Source: Symbiodinium natans (Eukaryota; Sar; Dinophyceae; Suessiales; Symbiodiniaceae). From it: DNA of 64,000 nucleotides. The notes under the pieces were generated by a model. The model searched no databases and was not told where the DNA came from. It was given only the letters and a program-made list of their open reading frames with translations. The position numbers and the translations under genes are program-made. Positions within the stretch are counted from its first letter, which is position 1, and the number at the start of each line of letters is the position of its first letter. Shown piece after piece: positions 17,591 to 29,972 of this stretch. The stretch lies in contig CAJNDS010000246.1 in NCBI GenBank assembly GCA_905221605.1, forward strand, positions 1 through 64,000, written 5' to 3'.

Positions 17591-19710
17591 ACCTGGCTCA
17601 AGGTTTCGGCTCAACCCCGGTGGGGTGCTCAGGTAGAGAGCGTCTTTAGTGCCGTTGTGGCTGGCCCTGGGGCTTGTAACTAAGGGTAGGTTCCGTTTTG
17701 AGGCCTGGCAAAACTGTGTTTGCTCGTAGGCCGGCTGACCGGCTAAGCTGTCATAGAGCGGCGGCCCGCCAACTGCTGCCGTCGACGAAGGGCGTGAGTG
17801 CACAGTTTTCGGCCTCGCTTCGCTAGAGGGAAGCTTTTCGTCCTCGCGTTGCTGAGGGAACCTTGTGGCCTACAGTCTGCTCTGGGTCACAGTGAGAGTT
17901 GCAGCCTCGCATTGCTTGAGGGGTGACGCAAGCCTGTTGCTCACCAGAGATTCCTGCTGTCTCTGGGTGAGCAAAACCCACCGACCCTCATTTGGATTGA
18001 GGGCTGTGCTGAAGGTGAGTTTGGGTTCCTCGCTCACTTGTGTGGAAAACGAAGGTGAGACCGAAACACGGGGGAAACGGCCAGGCACGCTGCAGACAGT
18101 GCAGGCCAACGTCGCACTGCAAGAGGCATCCTTGCAGTGGCGACAGGAGTGTCCCGAACAATTGCGGTGTGCTCGAGCCCAAGCTTGCAGGTTTTCGGGG
18201 ATCTGCAAGCTGAGCACAACAGGATTTTCTTCGCAGGTAGAATCAGGTAGAAAAGATTTGGCCCAACCCTGGTGGATCTGCCTGGACATAAATAACCAGA
18301 GGCATCAGTGTCGTAAAGCTCATTGACTGGTGCTACTGAGAAACCGTTGCCAAGGAACTTGCAGTAGGACTGTGGTGCGGCGCAGTGCAAGTTGAAGAGC
18401 AGCTGGTGGTGGCTGCTCCCCGGAAAACCAATAGTCCAAGAAGCCTCCTTCGGCCTCGCTCCGTGCTGAGGGTTTGTAAGGGTTGGTATTGGCCGGAAAG
18501 GATTCAGATGGAGGTTACCGATCTTCGCGCTTTTCCCATCTGAAGGCAACCAATGGTAATCAGCCTGCTGGACATGGCAGGCCGCTTTTGTTTACATCCA
18601 GTCTCCTGCAGGGCTGGGGTCTGTCCGTGCACACAGACAAGGCGGAACCTTGCAGATGTTTAGGTCCTCGCGGCACGGCCGCTGGAGGTTGTTTGAAGAT
18701 GTTGGCTCTCACTATCTGGTGAGTGGTTTGTATGGGCACTTGCTGGGGCAAGGCGGCTCTGGCGTCTGAGGATGGTACATGTGCTGGCTGCTGAGTACGG
18801 GCCACCGAAAGAGACCTGTGGTAAGACAAGCGATGAAAGGAGCCGAACTCCTAAAGAAAGGACAGGCTAGCTCACGCGGACGCCACGCAGAGTATGTGTT
18901 ACTATCTTCAGATGTTGGAGCCAAATTGCCAGCCTTGTGACGTGAGATGTGGTGTTTGGATTCGGCCTCAAGCACTGGAAGGCCTACAACAACAAATCCG
19001 AATGAAAACTGTGGTCCTAAGACACGCGGTGCAGCTGCTTATACGTGGCACCGCGGGGGTCACATAGAGATAGAGGGCTTGCCAGCAAGGGAACTCTGTC
19101 TAAAGAGAGCCCTGGCTCAGTGAGGAGCTGAGGGCCTGGCTGCGCTGATGCAGCGGAATGGTTGTTCGGCCTCGCCTCCGCTGAGGGAACAACAGTCAAT
19201 GCTTCTCTGCAGTGTCGGTCCGGGTTAGTAAGAGCGAGAACGCCGGGACCTCGAGCTGCAGTTTTACCATGAAGCAACCGCGTGAGATGCATTATTGGTC
19301 AACTGGTGAGTAAGAGCGAGAAAGCCAGGGTGACGCTACTTTGGGGGAGGCTGCAAGGCACGGTTAGTAAGTGCGAGAAAGCCGGAGCTGCGGACGAACC
19401 TGGAGTAGCAGTTTTCATACCTCACGTGTTTCACTTTGCGGCCTCGCATGCGCTGAGGAAATATGCCTCGAACAGAACATCCAGTGCTGAGTGGGGATTG
19501 CCAAACTTACGGAGGCTGATGCCACAACAAGTGCCTCAACAGCAATGCATGCGGAGGGCAAAGTTCGGCCTCGCGAGTGCTGAGGGTTGCAGCTGAGAGA
19601 GGGCCTAGCTGAGAATGCAACACCTCAAGCGAGGTAATTTTAGTTTAGTTTCACCTTGACCAACGGCCCCTTCGGGTGGCTACGCCTCGCAGCGTGCAGA
19701 CGTAAAATTC
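17591..19710 (+). mobile_element. Non-coding unit U2 (~2.1 kb)
   Basis: Nearly identical to U1 and U3 over its full length, with the same head, hairpins, GT(T/G)AGTAAG repeats and tail. Differences from U1 are single bases and small indels plus the 63-bp segment at 18777-18840 missing in U1. It abuts U1 at GTAAAATTC followed by ACC and the head TGGCTCAAG. Confidence 0.72.
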
Positions 19711-21829
19711 TCCCCCTGGCTCAAGGTTTCGGCTCAACCCCGGTGGGGTGTTCAGGTAGAGAGCGTCTTTAGTGCCGTTGTGGCTGGCCCTGGGGCTTGT
19801 AACTAAGGGTAGGTTCCGTTTTGAGGCCTGGCAAAACTGTGTTTGCTCGTAGGCCGGCTGACCGGCTAAGCTGTCATAGAGCGGCGGCCCGCCAACTGCT
19901 GCCGTCGACGAAAGGCGTGAGTGCACAGTTTTCGGCCTCGCTTCGCTAGAGGGAAGCTTTTCGTCCTCGCGTTGCTGAGGGAACCTCAGTCTGCTCTGGG
20001 TCACAGTGAGAGTTGCAGCCTCGCATTGCTGAGGGGTGACGCAAGCCTGTTGCTCACCAGAGATTCCTGCTGTCTCTGGGTGAGCAAAACCCACCGACCC
20101 TCATTTGGATTGAGGGCTGTGCTGAAGGTGAGTTTGGGTTCCTCGCTCACTTGTGTGGAAAACGAAGGTGAGACCGAAACACGGGGGGAAACGGCCAGGC
20201 ACGCTGCAGACAGTGCAGGCCAACGTCGCACTGCAAGAGGCATCCTTGCAGTGGCGACAGGAGTGTCCCGAACAATTGCGGTGTGCTCGAGCCCAAGCTT
20301 GCAGGTTTTCGGGGATCTGCAAGCTGAGCACAACAGGATTTTCTTCGCAGGTAGAATCAGGTAGAAAAGATTTGGCCCAACCCTGGTGGATCTGCCTGGA
20401 CATAAATTACCAGAGGCATCAGTGTCGTAAAGCTCATTGACTGGTGCTACTGAGAAACCGTTGCCAAGGAACTTGCAGTAGGACTGTGGTGCGGCGCAGT
20501 GCAAGTTGAAGAGCAGCTGGTGGTGGCTGCTCCCCGGAAAACCAATAGTCCAAGAAGCCTCCTTCGGCCTCGCTCCGTGCTGAGGGTTTGTAAGGGTTGG
20601 TATTGGCCGGAAAGGATTCAGATGGAGGTTACCCGATCTTCGCGCTTTTCCCATCTGAAGGCAACCAATGGTAATCAGCCTGCTGGACATGGCAGGCCTG
20701 CTTTTGTTTACATCCACGTCTCCTGCAAGGGCTGGGGTCTGTCCGTGCACACAGACAAGGCGGAACCTTGCAGATGTTTAGGTCCTCGCGGCACGGCCGC
20801 TGGAGGTTGTTTGAAGATGTTGGCTCTCACTATCTGGTGAGTGGTTTGTATGGGCACTTGCTGGGGCAAGGCGGCTCTGGCGTCTGAGGATGGTACATGT
20901 GCTGGCTGCTGAGTACGGGCCACCGAAAGAGACCTGTGGTAAGACAAGCGATGAAAGGAGCCGAACTCCTAAAGAAAGGACAGGCTAGCTCACGCGGACG
21001 CCACGCAGAGTATGTGTTACTATCTTCAGATGTTGGAGCCAAATTGCCAGCCTTGTGACGTGAGATGTGGTGTTTGGATTCGGCCTCAAGCACTGGAAGG
21101 CCTACAACAACAAATCCGAATGAAAACTGTGGTCCTAAGACACGCGGTGCAGCTGCTTATACGTGGCACCGCGGGGGTCACATAGAGATAGAGGGCTTGC
21201 CAGCAAGGGAACTCTGTCTAAAGAGAGCCCTGGCTCAGTGAGGAGCTGAGGGCCTGGCTGCGCTGATGCAGCGGAATGGTTGTTCGGCCTCGCCTCCGCT
21301 GAGGGAACAACAGTCAATGCTTCTCTGCAGTGTCGGTCCGGGTTAGTAAGAGCGAGAACGCCGGGACCTCGAGCTGCAGTTTTACCATGAAGCAACCGCG
21401 TGAGATGCATTATTGGTCAACTGGTGAGTAAGAGCGAGAAAGCCAGGGTGACGCTACTTTGGGGGAGGCTGCAAGGCACGGTTAGTAAGTGCGAGAAAGC
21501 CGGAGCTGCGGACGAACCTGGAGTAGCAGTTTTTCATACCTCACGTGTTTCACTTTGCGGCCTCGCATGCGCTGAGGAAATATGCCTCGAACAGAACATC
21601 CAGTGCTGAGTGGGGATTGCCAAACTTACGGAGGCTGATGCCACAACAAGTGCCTCAACAGCAATGCATGCGGAGGGCAAAGTTCGGCCTCGCAGTGCTG
21701 AGGGTTGCAGCTGAGAGAGGGCCTAGCTGAGAACGCAACACCTCAAGCGAGGTAATTTTTAGTTTAGTTTCACCTTGACCAACGGCCCCTTCGGGTGGCT
21801 ACGCCTCGCAGCGTGCAGACGTAAAATTC
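19711..21829 (+). mobile_element. Non-coding unit U3 (~2.1 kb)
   Basis: Third near-identical unit. The junction to U2 has TCCCCC rather than ACC between GTAAAATTC and TGGCTCAAG, so the junctions are not simple copies of each other. A few bases are missing near 19985 (the 'ttgtggccta' stretch). It ends at 21829, directly against a diverged LINE fragment. Confidence 0.72.
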
Positions 21830-23169
21830 TCCCGGAACCGGCTTCCTTTCCTAGATTTCGGCAAGAGTGGCCCATTTCGTCACTGTGGGCCAGAGGCCTT
21901 CTGCCGACTTCGCCTTACCCTGATGATGGGGAATGGGTACGAACTACTGGTGCCTGGTGTGATGGCCAGGTCATTTGTGGCGAGGCGATATACTTTGCTA
22001 CTGATGGCTCCCCGGGGAAATCCAAGGACCCCAGGTTCCATCGGTATACCTGGGCTGCGATTGCCTTTAAGCTTGAAGGGGATGAGCCCGTCACGATCGC
22101 GACAGCTGTCGGCTCACTGCAATCTCCGCTATCGGTGTTCCGGGCGGAGGCAGCGGCTGTCAAGTTTGTAGCTGAGCATAGTGAAGGGAACGCAGACCTC
22201 ACCTTGGATTGCAAGGGCATCCTGCCCAGAGTGAATGGTACACCTTCCATCCAGTCTGCCGACCTCTTCGACCCCATCCGACTGCATGCACAGAGACTCA
22301 GCCTTAACTGGGTATCCTCGCATTTAACGGAAGAACAATTCCGAGCAAAGTTTGGTGCTAACCAGCTTTGGAGGCGACGTGCTAACGAAATTGTGGACCA
22401 GCTTGTTGGCACGGCTGCCGAAGCTCGTAGGGACCTGAACTTTGAATCCCAAATTAAAAAGCGTGATGCAGTTGCCATTCAGGTTAACTCCTTGTTGGCC
22501 AAGAGAGCTGCAGCTCTCCTTTCGTATGACAAGGACCAAGGACCGCTGGTTCAATGGCCTGACAAAGAGCAACGAAAGCTCCGCCAAAAGCCCAGGGTTA
22601 GGGATTCGGGTGTCCTGAAAAATTCTAAGCTCCCCAAAATCAAAGGTCCTAACAAAAGGGAACAGATTGAAGGCCTTCTTGCTGGTTCACAGAACTTGGG
22701 GCACACCTGGGTTGAGGGTTGTAGGCTTCCTTCCAACCTTTCAGCGAGGTGCTCGAGGTGTGAGCTATACATCCAGCAGACTGAGCCCCTCCCTACCTTT
22801 TCCCTTAAGATCAAGCACCCTTGCCTTGGTGTTCAGGCGGACCCTCCTCCTTGGGATCCCCACCCTGATCATGTGTGGGTTAATTTAGGTAAGTCCTGGG
22901 TTTGCTCAAAGTGTGACAAGATGGTCAAAGTTGGTGTCCGCAAAATCCCGACCTGGATTGTAGCGCCTTGCAAGCCCAACAAAAGTAAGGTTGCCACTGC
23001 TAGCTCCAAAAAAGCAAAGGAGGTGACTGACACTGGGGTTCAAAGTGTTCGGGCCTTTTTTGTGTCGTCCTCCAGTCAGGAACCTTCACCTAAAATTTCT
23101 GTTCCCAAGCCTAAGCCAAAATCCAAAGCGAAGCAGTCTGGGCTCAAGCAAGCTAAGATTGCCTTTTAG
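21830..23169 (+). pseudogene. LINE ORF2 C-terminal fragment (RNase H and zinc ribbons)
   Basis: The frame enters from U3 and becomes meaningful at about 21830. RNase H motifs are in order: FATDGSPG near 21990, FRAEAAAV near 22140, TLDCKG near 22205, WVSSH near 22308 and RRANEIVDQ near 22375. Two CxxC pairs follow (CSRC near 22752, CSKC near 22905), matching the C-terminal zinc ribbons of LINE copy 1. The tail is K/P/S-rich. Endonuclease and reverse transcriptase are missing by 5' truncation, so it cannot be active alone. Just after the stop, 23180-23287 holds an out-of-frame partial repeat of the tail (SKAY...KQAKTAF), a small local duplication. Confidence 0.75.
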
Positions 23170-23289
23170 CACGCTGCCTGTCCATAAGTTTCCTGCCTCC
23201 AAGGCATACTTCAAAGCCCGGCCAGGCAAGCGTGAAAGTGCCTGGCTCAAGCAGTCTGGGCACAAGCAAGCTAAGACTGCCTTCTGAGT

Positions 23290-24643
23290 ATGCCTCCGAA
23301 GCATAAATCCCCTGCCTCCAAGGCCTACTCAAAAGCCCGGCCGGGCAAGCGAGAGAGAGCTCGGCTTAGAGGTGCAGCTCCTAAGAGAGCGCCGCCTGCT
23401 GGTGTGAACCCCCCGCCTCCCAGGCGGAGAAGGGTGGAACCGCAGGATGAGCAAGCCCCTGAGCCCGGGCCACAACACGTGCAACCCCCTGAGCCCTTGG
23501 TGTATAACCAGGCTCAGGGGAGGAGGAATCCTGGAGTCGTGCTTCGGGAAAATCCTCAGCTCGAGCAGCACAATCCTGTGCACCGCCCCCCAGCCGTGGC
23601 AGGCTGAGAGGGATGAAGCTCCTGGAATTGTCCTTCGGGAGAATCCCCATGCACCTGGGGCTGGTCCGGTTTTGGGTGCCCCAGACCAGGACAGCTGCTC
23701 TGAAGAAAGCGAGGAGGAGCCAATGGTGCCTGATCCCATTGTGCATCCTGAGCCTCCTCCAGCACCGCCAGCTGCGCCTATGCTGCCTGCCCCGTTGAAC
23801 TTTGACGATATGGATCAAGAAGCGGGCGCAGCCTTTGCTATTGCTGAGAGGGCTCGCAATACCAAGCCAGGACTGGTGGCTTTCAAATCCGATCTGGGCT
23901 ATCCTGGTGTCTTCCAGGCCCTTCCCAAGGACCTGATCCACGTGTGGTTCAATGACACGGGGGACAGCACTGCGGCGTATATCCACAATGGAAGAACCAG
24001 ATTCGGATATGACGCTGGTGGTGGCTACGTCTTGAAGGTTGGGACGAAGCAGGCCTTTGGAGATGAGGTGGCGATTTCGGCCTTGCTGCCTAAGGTGGCA
24101 GCCACCATCATTGGGGCTGGATCTACGACACTGCAGGTGCTGCTCTCTGGGCGACCATGGGAGTTCAGGTCCCATTTGGTGGCTTGGTCGATGGTGGAAA
24201 AAATCGAGCTCCTCACGGATTTTGGTTCTCGGAACCAGATCCACCCTCAGTGGTCCTTGTATGCCTTCGCCCTCCTTTTGCAATTGAGCCGTCATTTTGC
24301 TCTTCGTGATGTGTCAAAAACCAACCTGGGAATTAAGCCAGGACTCAGTGCTGCGACGCCCATGTTGTGTTTTTTCGATCTCGCGGATTGGCACTTCGAA
24401 GGGCTTAATGCTGGAAGGTGGATTCCCAAGTATAGCTTGCGCAGCTTCGTCGAGACCCTTCGATGTGTCTGTGACGTTACGCCATTGGAGCCGTATCTCC
24501 GCAGGCAGGCGGTGGTCCCTTGCCTCAACGAGATCATTGCAGGTCTCCCCGCTGCGCTCAAGGCAAACTTGGAAATCCAAATGGTCCTCATGGACGGCCG
24601 ACTTTCTGATTGGGCTCACCTTGCTGCATTGGCTAACCAATAA
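23290..24643 (+). pseudogene. ORF3 of the diverged LINE: kinase-like domain, one frameshift
   Basis: The ORF opens at 23290 (MPPKHKSPASKAY) in frame 1 with a basic P/R-rich region and stops near 23607. The likely continuation is in frame 2 from about 23600 to 24643: the motif PGVVLRENP before the break recurs as PGIVLRENP after it, which suggests a single-base indel. The C-terminal half has the same motif set as ORF3 of LINE copy 1: NGRTRFGYDAGG, VLKVG, DEVAIS, ALRDVSKTNLG and FFDLADW. That conservation across diverged families argues for a real protein. Kinase or phosphotransferase fold is inferred from these motifs. Confidence 0.6.
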
Positions 24644-25050
24644 GCTTGGGCCTTCCAAGCTTTTGGTGCTGTCAGTCAGGTCTTGGGGTCTCCAGACCAT
24701 TCAAGGCGTGGGCCCAGTCTTGTTTGCTGTGTGTGATTGCAGATGCTCGGGTCGTTGAACCCTGACTGCCATAGCCTGCTACCGTGAGTCTGCGTGCTTG
24801 GGTGTTCCAAGTGCAGCTAGGCCTTGGTGTAACCAGGCCTCAGGCATGGGTGCCAGCCTGAAGTGAGTGGCGCAACTTGTAGCTGTAGGGTAGGTGTAAC
24901 CCCGACTGTCTCACTTCTGAGCTTGGACTCAAGGCCTACTCCTTGAAGCTACTGCGTGAGTGGCTTGTTACTTTCTTAGGGTAGGTGTTCACCCGACTGT
25001 TTCACACAGAGCCAATGGACTCAAGGCCTCCGGCCGCTTCGTGCTTGCGT
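24644..25050 (+). other. 3' UTR of the diverged LINE, no gene seen
   Basis: No coding sequence visible. The stretch has loosely repeated phrases (two GTAGGTGT...CCGACTGT copies and several ACTCAAGGCCT copies) and ends in the tail-like GTGGTAAAATTC. The regular bulged hairpins of the other family are scarce here. Confidence 0.4.
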
Positions 25051-25213
25051 GGTAAAATTCACCTGGCTCAAGTTTCGGCTCAACCCCGGTGGGGTGCTCA
25101 GGTAGGGAGTGCTGTTGCCTGGAGACTGTACCTAAGGGTGGGCTCCAACAGGACTCAAACCGCAACCACTGTGTTTGCTTGGTAGTCGGCTGCCAGCAAC
25201 ATAGCTGCCTGAG

Positions 25214-25384
25214 TACGGCCTCGCCAAGTGCTGAGGGAACTTTTCGGCCTCGCTTCGGCAGAGGGTGTGTTTTCGGCCTCGCTTCGGCAGAGGGAGTGGC
25301 CAAGTTTCGGCCTCGCTCCGGCTGAGGACACATAAAGTTCGGCCTCACTACGGTTGAGGGGATCTTCCGGCCTCGCATTGCTGA
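25214..25384 (+). repeat. Cluster of bulged hairpins in LINE 5' UTR
   Basis: Five hairpins in 170 bp. Inner stems are GC/GC in most and AC/GT in the one at 25338-25360. Loops include TTCG, TCCG, TACG and ATT. One copy has a bulged A in place of T (GCAGAGG). They lie just upstream of the ORF1 start at 25420, so they could matter for translation or packaging. Confidence 0.75.
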
Positions 25385-25419
25385 GGTGCTGGTGGGACTG
25401 GCATCAGGCTGCAGCAGTC

Positions 25420-26391
25420 ATGGGGAAGCATTGTACTGTGTGTGCCCACTGCGAGGTGGGTTGGGTCTGGAATGAAGACTTGTACTACAACCCGAACTGC
25501 TGGCATTGCGGAAAGGCGTGGAAAAAGGCCACTTACCGTGAGCGAGCATGGTCAAGCCAGCGGAAGAAGTGGCAATGGCCAAAGGAAGACGCTACTTGGT
25601 GGACAAGACCTGCCAAGAACAAAGAAGGGATGGCCGACCAAGCCCTCATGAAGGCGTGGGGTACGCTTTCTATGGAGGCAAAGAAGGCCATCGAAGAAGC
25701 CGGATGGAAGCCGCGGACGATGGAGCCGGGGCCAATTTGGCCCCCGGGATTACCTGGCAATGGATCGCAGGCAGAAAGCATGTCACAGAAGGAGTACCAT
25801 GCGGCCATTGAGACTGTGTGGCAAGGAGCCGAGCCCGCAGTGCAAAGGCTCCTCAGAGCGGCGGGTATACCCCCGCCGGGGGACTACAAGCCTGAGGACG
25901 AGACGCCAAAGCAGGAACTCAGCCGCCATGTTGGTACATACAGACGGACGACAAACAAGCTGAGAACGCTCATTGAGAAGAAGGTCCGGCTTCAAGACAA
26001 AACGGAGAAGATAAAGAGCGAGTTCGAGCAGGCCATGAAGCAGCTTGCGCAAGTCAGCCAGGCCATCCAGGCCACGGAGCTGGAGGTAGCGGAAGCACAG
26101 AAGAAGGTCCAAGCCTGTGTGAAGGATGAAGAGGACTCGCCATACAAGGACGTCGCGGACTACCTGGAAAAGGAAGGGATCATCCTGTCTGAAGAGCAAG
26201 CGGAGGCGCTCAAAACAAGGATGGCAGTCAAAGTCGTGGAGACAGACTGGACGGGAGTCTTGGGACCAAGAGAGCCGAGCATGCCAGTTGAACTTGGCAT
26301 ATATGGGCCGATGCGCATGTCTCGAGATGTGTCAGTCAGGGCAACGCCGACGGGGCGCGAACGCTCGCCGGCGCGTGCCCAGGGCGAGTGA
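25420..26391 (+). CDS. LINE ORF1: zinc-binding, coiled-coil protein
   Basis: The 323-residue protein starts at ATG 25420 (MGKHCTVCAHC). An N-terminal zinc-ribbon-like motif, CAHC-x15-CWHC (residues 8-30), is followed by a W-rich basic segment. Residues ~190-260 are rich in K/E/Q/L heptads (IEKKVRLQDKTEKIKSEFEQ) and look like a coiled coil. The end is basic. LINE ORF1 proteins usually bind element RNA and multimerise; the coiled coil and basic charge fit, but there is no RRM or CCHC knuckle I can see. ORF2 starts 70 bp downstream. LINE copy 1 lacks this gene. Confidence 0.6.
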   Translation: MGKHCTVCAHCEVGWVWNEDLYYNPNCWHCGKAWKKATYRERAWSSQRKKWQWPKEDATWWTRPAKNKEGMADQALMKAWGTLSMEAKKAIEEAGWKPRTMEPGPIWPPGLPGNGSQAESMSQKEYHAAIETVWQGAEPAVQRLLRAAGIPPPGDYKPEDETPKQELSRHVGTYRRTTNKLRTLIEKKVRLQDKTEKIKSEFEQAMKQLAQVSQAIQATELEVAEAQKKVQACVKDEEDSPYKDVADYLEKEGIILSEEQAEALKTRMAVKVVETDWTGVLGPREPSMPVELGIYGPMRMSRDVSVRATPTGRERSPARAQGE

Positions 26392-26460
26392 AACCTCAGG
26401 CTGGGACAGGAGCGGAGGGGCCGACACCTCAGGGCAGCCCCTGGTCCGAACAGCCAAACT

Positions 26461-29400
26461 ATGAAAGCAGGACAAGTAGAGGAGTCTCAATGGGGAGACT
26501 CTGTTTTCTCTTTTGACGGTGGCCGAAAGCAGTGTCACGGGGACATTGTATGGCCACAGGTACATGGGGAAGGCAGTCAAGCTGTGTGTAGTACCCAAGT
26601 GCCTAATACAAACAGCACAGTGGAAGACAGCCAAGAGAGCTGGAGTCCAGTAACGCGGGGTCCAAAGTCAGCCCGTGCTGTGGATAGCAGTTGGGCGGTC
26701 ACAGGTCCCAGATACTTCGGTCTGGGAGGTGCGGACCATGAGGATGAATGTGTGAATTCGGCCTCGCAAAAAGCAGAGGGCAGCCAAACACAGATGGGAG
26801 ACCCAACTGCGGTAAGAGGGGATAGCCTAAAGGCCTCGCAGAAAGCTGAGGAAGCAAGGTTGTCGGCCTCGCAAAGTGCTGAGGGTCACCAAAGGAAGCA
26901 AAAGCCCAAGAAACGGAAAGCGCACCCAAGAGCACCACCTAAGGATCTACCACAGGAGTGGCAAATGTTGTGTCAAGTGGTGGGTAGATATGATGCTTCC
27001 AGTGAGGCTGCCGCACTCGAAGCCATTGAGAAACTGGAAGAGCAGGAACTCAACCCGCTACAACAACGAGCATGCCACGAAGTGCTTCGTTCCTTTGTGG
27101 AGCAGGACGCACAATATGCCAAGTGGATCTTGGCAGATGTGGCAAGTGGGTATCGCCAAGATGATAAGGCCGAATGCATCAAAATCACCTCGGCTAACAT
27201 CACCAGCTGGAGGAAACCCATAGCGGCATGGATACACGAACTAGGACCGGACCTGGGGGTGCTGCAGGAAACCCATCTCAAGACGGAGGGTATCCAGCAA
27301 GCCATGAGCCATTGCCAAGATATGGGATACACCTTCATTGGCATGCCAGGCAGTACAAAAACTAAGGGTGTACAAGGAGGCCTGGCAGTGGTGGCACCCC
27401 GACATAGGAACCTGCGATACCTTACTGAGTATGGGACAGGACCGGCGGGCTTCCTGGCATGTGCCATGAGAAATAAAGGCTGGGATTTGATCATCGTCAG
27501 TCTGTATTTGGAGAGCGGGGTCGGATTCCAGGCTCCAAACAATATCCAAGTACTGGCGAGACTGATAGCCTTTCTCAAGGGCTGCAAAGTGCCATATATG
27601 GTGCTGGGTGATTGGAATGAAGCCCAGGATACCATGAGGGGCACAACTCTGGCGACAGAAGTTGGTGGTGCATTTGTTGGAGTGGGGGAACCAACGGCCC
27701 AAGGATCGGACGAAATCGATTACGGGCTGGTTGCGAAATGCTTGGTGCCCATCCTGCAAGTGAAAACGGATTGGGAAACCCCTTTTCGGCCTCATGCTGC
27801 AATGCATTGGAGGGTGGCCCAACCGTGCAGTAGCCCTGATGTTCCCCAGATGAAGAAGGCGGGAGCACTGGTGACGGAGACTGTGGAATATGAACCAGTT
27901 CAAAACACACAGAGCATCAACATCTTGGATGAACCCAAGATGGTAGATGAGCTCAGTGAGACATTTGCTCACCTGAGTGCCGGTGTGGAGAGGTCGATCA
28001 CAGGCCGAATCGACGGTATGGGTGTTAAATCGGAGATTGTGCGGAAGAAATTGGTGGTCAACAACCCGGAGAACGTTGTCTGGACGGGCAAGAGGGCGGC
28101 CTTTTGGAACCGGGTCCAACAATGGGTCAAACAAGGCAGACATCATGGCGATGCACATCCGGTGGCGCGTCTGGTCCAACGCAGGCTCGGCGAGTATTAC
28201 GAGGGTGATGCGCAGAACCAGGAGGATATGCTTGCGAGTATCCTGGGCCGGGGTACGGACGCTAGGCTTGTTCTGAAGCGCATCGACGAACAGCAATGCT
28301 ACGCGAGAAAGGCGGATATGGAGGAGACAGCCCACCAGTACAAGCAATGGCTCAGTAAGGCCATGGAAAAGGGCATGCGACCATTATACAATGCCTTGCG
28401 AAAAGAAGAACAAGTGGTACACAGACCCTACATGGAATATGACATGCTGGAACGGCCACACATTCGCCGAGACCACTGGGCGGCAGTGTGGACGACGGGC
28501 CAACCGTTGGCAAAATCGGCCTCGCTCATGACGGAGCTTGAGGATGCAGCCAAAAAACAAGCGGCCAGCGTGGAGCCGCTGAACCCTGTCGAGGTCAAGG
28601 CAAGGATCAAAAAACTGGCACTAAAGAGCCCGGGGCCGGATGGCTGGAGGATTGACCATTTGCAGGCCATGGACGATAAAGCAGTTGAAGCCGTTGTGTC
28701 CTTCTACCATGAATGTGAGGCCAAGGCAGCATGGCCGCAGCAAATGACAGTCTCCCTTATAGCAATGCTGCCGAAGAATCTGACCCGGGAAAGACCAATC
28801 GCCTTGCTACACATCCTGTACAGGACTTGGGTCCGTCTGCGCTGGGATTTGGTAAGTACTTGGCAGGCAGGCTATGCCACAACTGCCACGTACGACAAGG
28901 CAGTCCCAGGCAGTTGCTGCTTGGACGTGGCCGTAGGCAGACTACTGCGAAATGAGGTGGCAAAGACAAATGGAGTGCATGTGGTGTCACTCTTTGTGGA
29001 CCTCGAGTCCTTTTTCGATACCATCCAATTTCAGCAATTGATCATGGCAGCAACGGCCCTGCAATATCCGCCGCTAATCCTGAAGATGGCACTGGAAGTG
29101 TACATGGGTGCCAGATACTTGGTGGCGGATGGGGTGCTATCGGCAGGCATCAGAGCTACAAATGACGTGCAAGCGGGCTGCCCAGCGGCGCCATCGTTAG
29201 CAAAGGTGGCATTGCACCCGGTGATAGAAAAGATCCAAAGGCGACGAGATGTGGCAAACGTGGACTGTTGGTTGGATGATGTCTCAATTGACATCCAGCA
29301 TAAGTCCTTTAAACACGTGGCGGATAGTGCCATACGAGTCTACCGCAGCTTAAAGGACGGGATGGATGCTAATGGTTTCACGATTTCATCCAAGAAGACA

Positions 29401-29972
29401 GGGTTTGTGGCCAGCAGTACCCAGGCGAGCAAGCACCTGCGTGAACTCCTGCTGCCTCATGAGCCACAGGTGTACGACGTGATGCGTGACCTGGGCGTCG
29501 ACAGTACAGGGGGGCGAAAGCGTCGCTTGGTGACGTCGGCAACGCGGGCCAAGAAAGCCCATGCGAGACATAGCAAACTGTCTAGGCTGGGGCCGCCGCC
29601 CAGCACTAAACTCCGCGTGGTCAAGGCAGCGATCACATCAGTTGCTTTGTGGGGGCACCCCTCTGTGGGGGTCTCACCCAAAAGAATGAAATGGCTCCGA
29701 ACAGTGGTTGGAAAACACCTGGGTAAATACAAACTTGGGAGTTTGGAAACCATCTTGGACATGGGAGCCAAGAAATGCCAGGATCCAAAGCGCACAATCC
29801 ACAAGCAGCATTTCAAAGTGGTGGCCAAAGTTTTCCGTGCATGGATCGGTGGCGGAAAAGCCCACTTTGACTTGGCCTGGAAAACCACTTGGAAGAGGTT
29901 GAGTGCGGCCAAACACCACTGGCCACTGGTCACGGGGCCGATGGCAGCAACCATGGCGTACTTACTGGATCT
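26461..29972 (+). pseudogene. LINE ORF2, N-terminal two thirds, cut by inversion
   Basis: ATG 26461 (MKAGQVEESQWGDS) gives the native N-terminus of ORF2. From codon ~43 it matches copy 1 nearly perfectly through the endonuclease and reverse transcriptase (FVDLESFFDT, WLDDVS). One motif B change is visible: the first G of GVQAGCP is D here. The frame stays open after 29972 but then reads the reverse of another LINE segment, so the last ~70 residues to 30192 are noise. The zinc finger, RNase H and ribbons are missing from this frame. Confidence 0.8.

Larger units (their letters stand above)
21830..25050 (+). mobile_element. Diverged LINE, 5'-truncated
   Basis: The element starts inside the RNase H part of ORF2 and continues through a complete 3' half with ORF3 and a 3' UTR. 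It is related to LINE copies 1 and 2 in protein motifs but not closely in DNA, so it is a second family. Its end, GTGGTAAAATTC at about 25048-25059, is a diverged form of the shared tail and is followed at once by the head of LINE copy 2. Confidence 0.75.
25051..29972 (+). mobile_element. LINE copy 2, 5' part in original orientation
   Basis: The part starts with the head ACCTGGCTCAAG and the ACCCC/GGGGT hairpin, then a 5' UTR with hairpins (25214-25384), then ORF1 and most of ORF2. It ends abruptly at 29972, equal to position 12180 of copy 1, where an inverted piece of the same LINE begins. The rest of this copy lies on the minus strand at 29973-30552 and 33057-35920. It supplies the 5' end missing from copy 1. 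Confidence 0.8.

Noticed and set aside
15523-21829. Tandem repeats as a CRISPR-like or satellite array
   Set aside because: The repeat units are ~2.1 kb with element-like heads and tails, and the context is eukaryotic mobile DNA.
25214-25384. Hairpins as rho-independent terminators
   Set aside because: No U-tract follows, they occur inside coding sequence, and the setting is eukaryotic.
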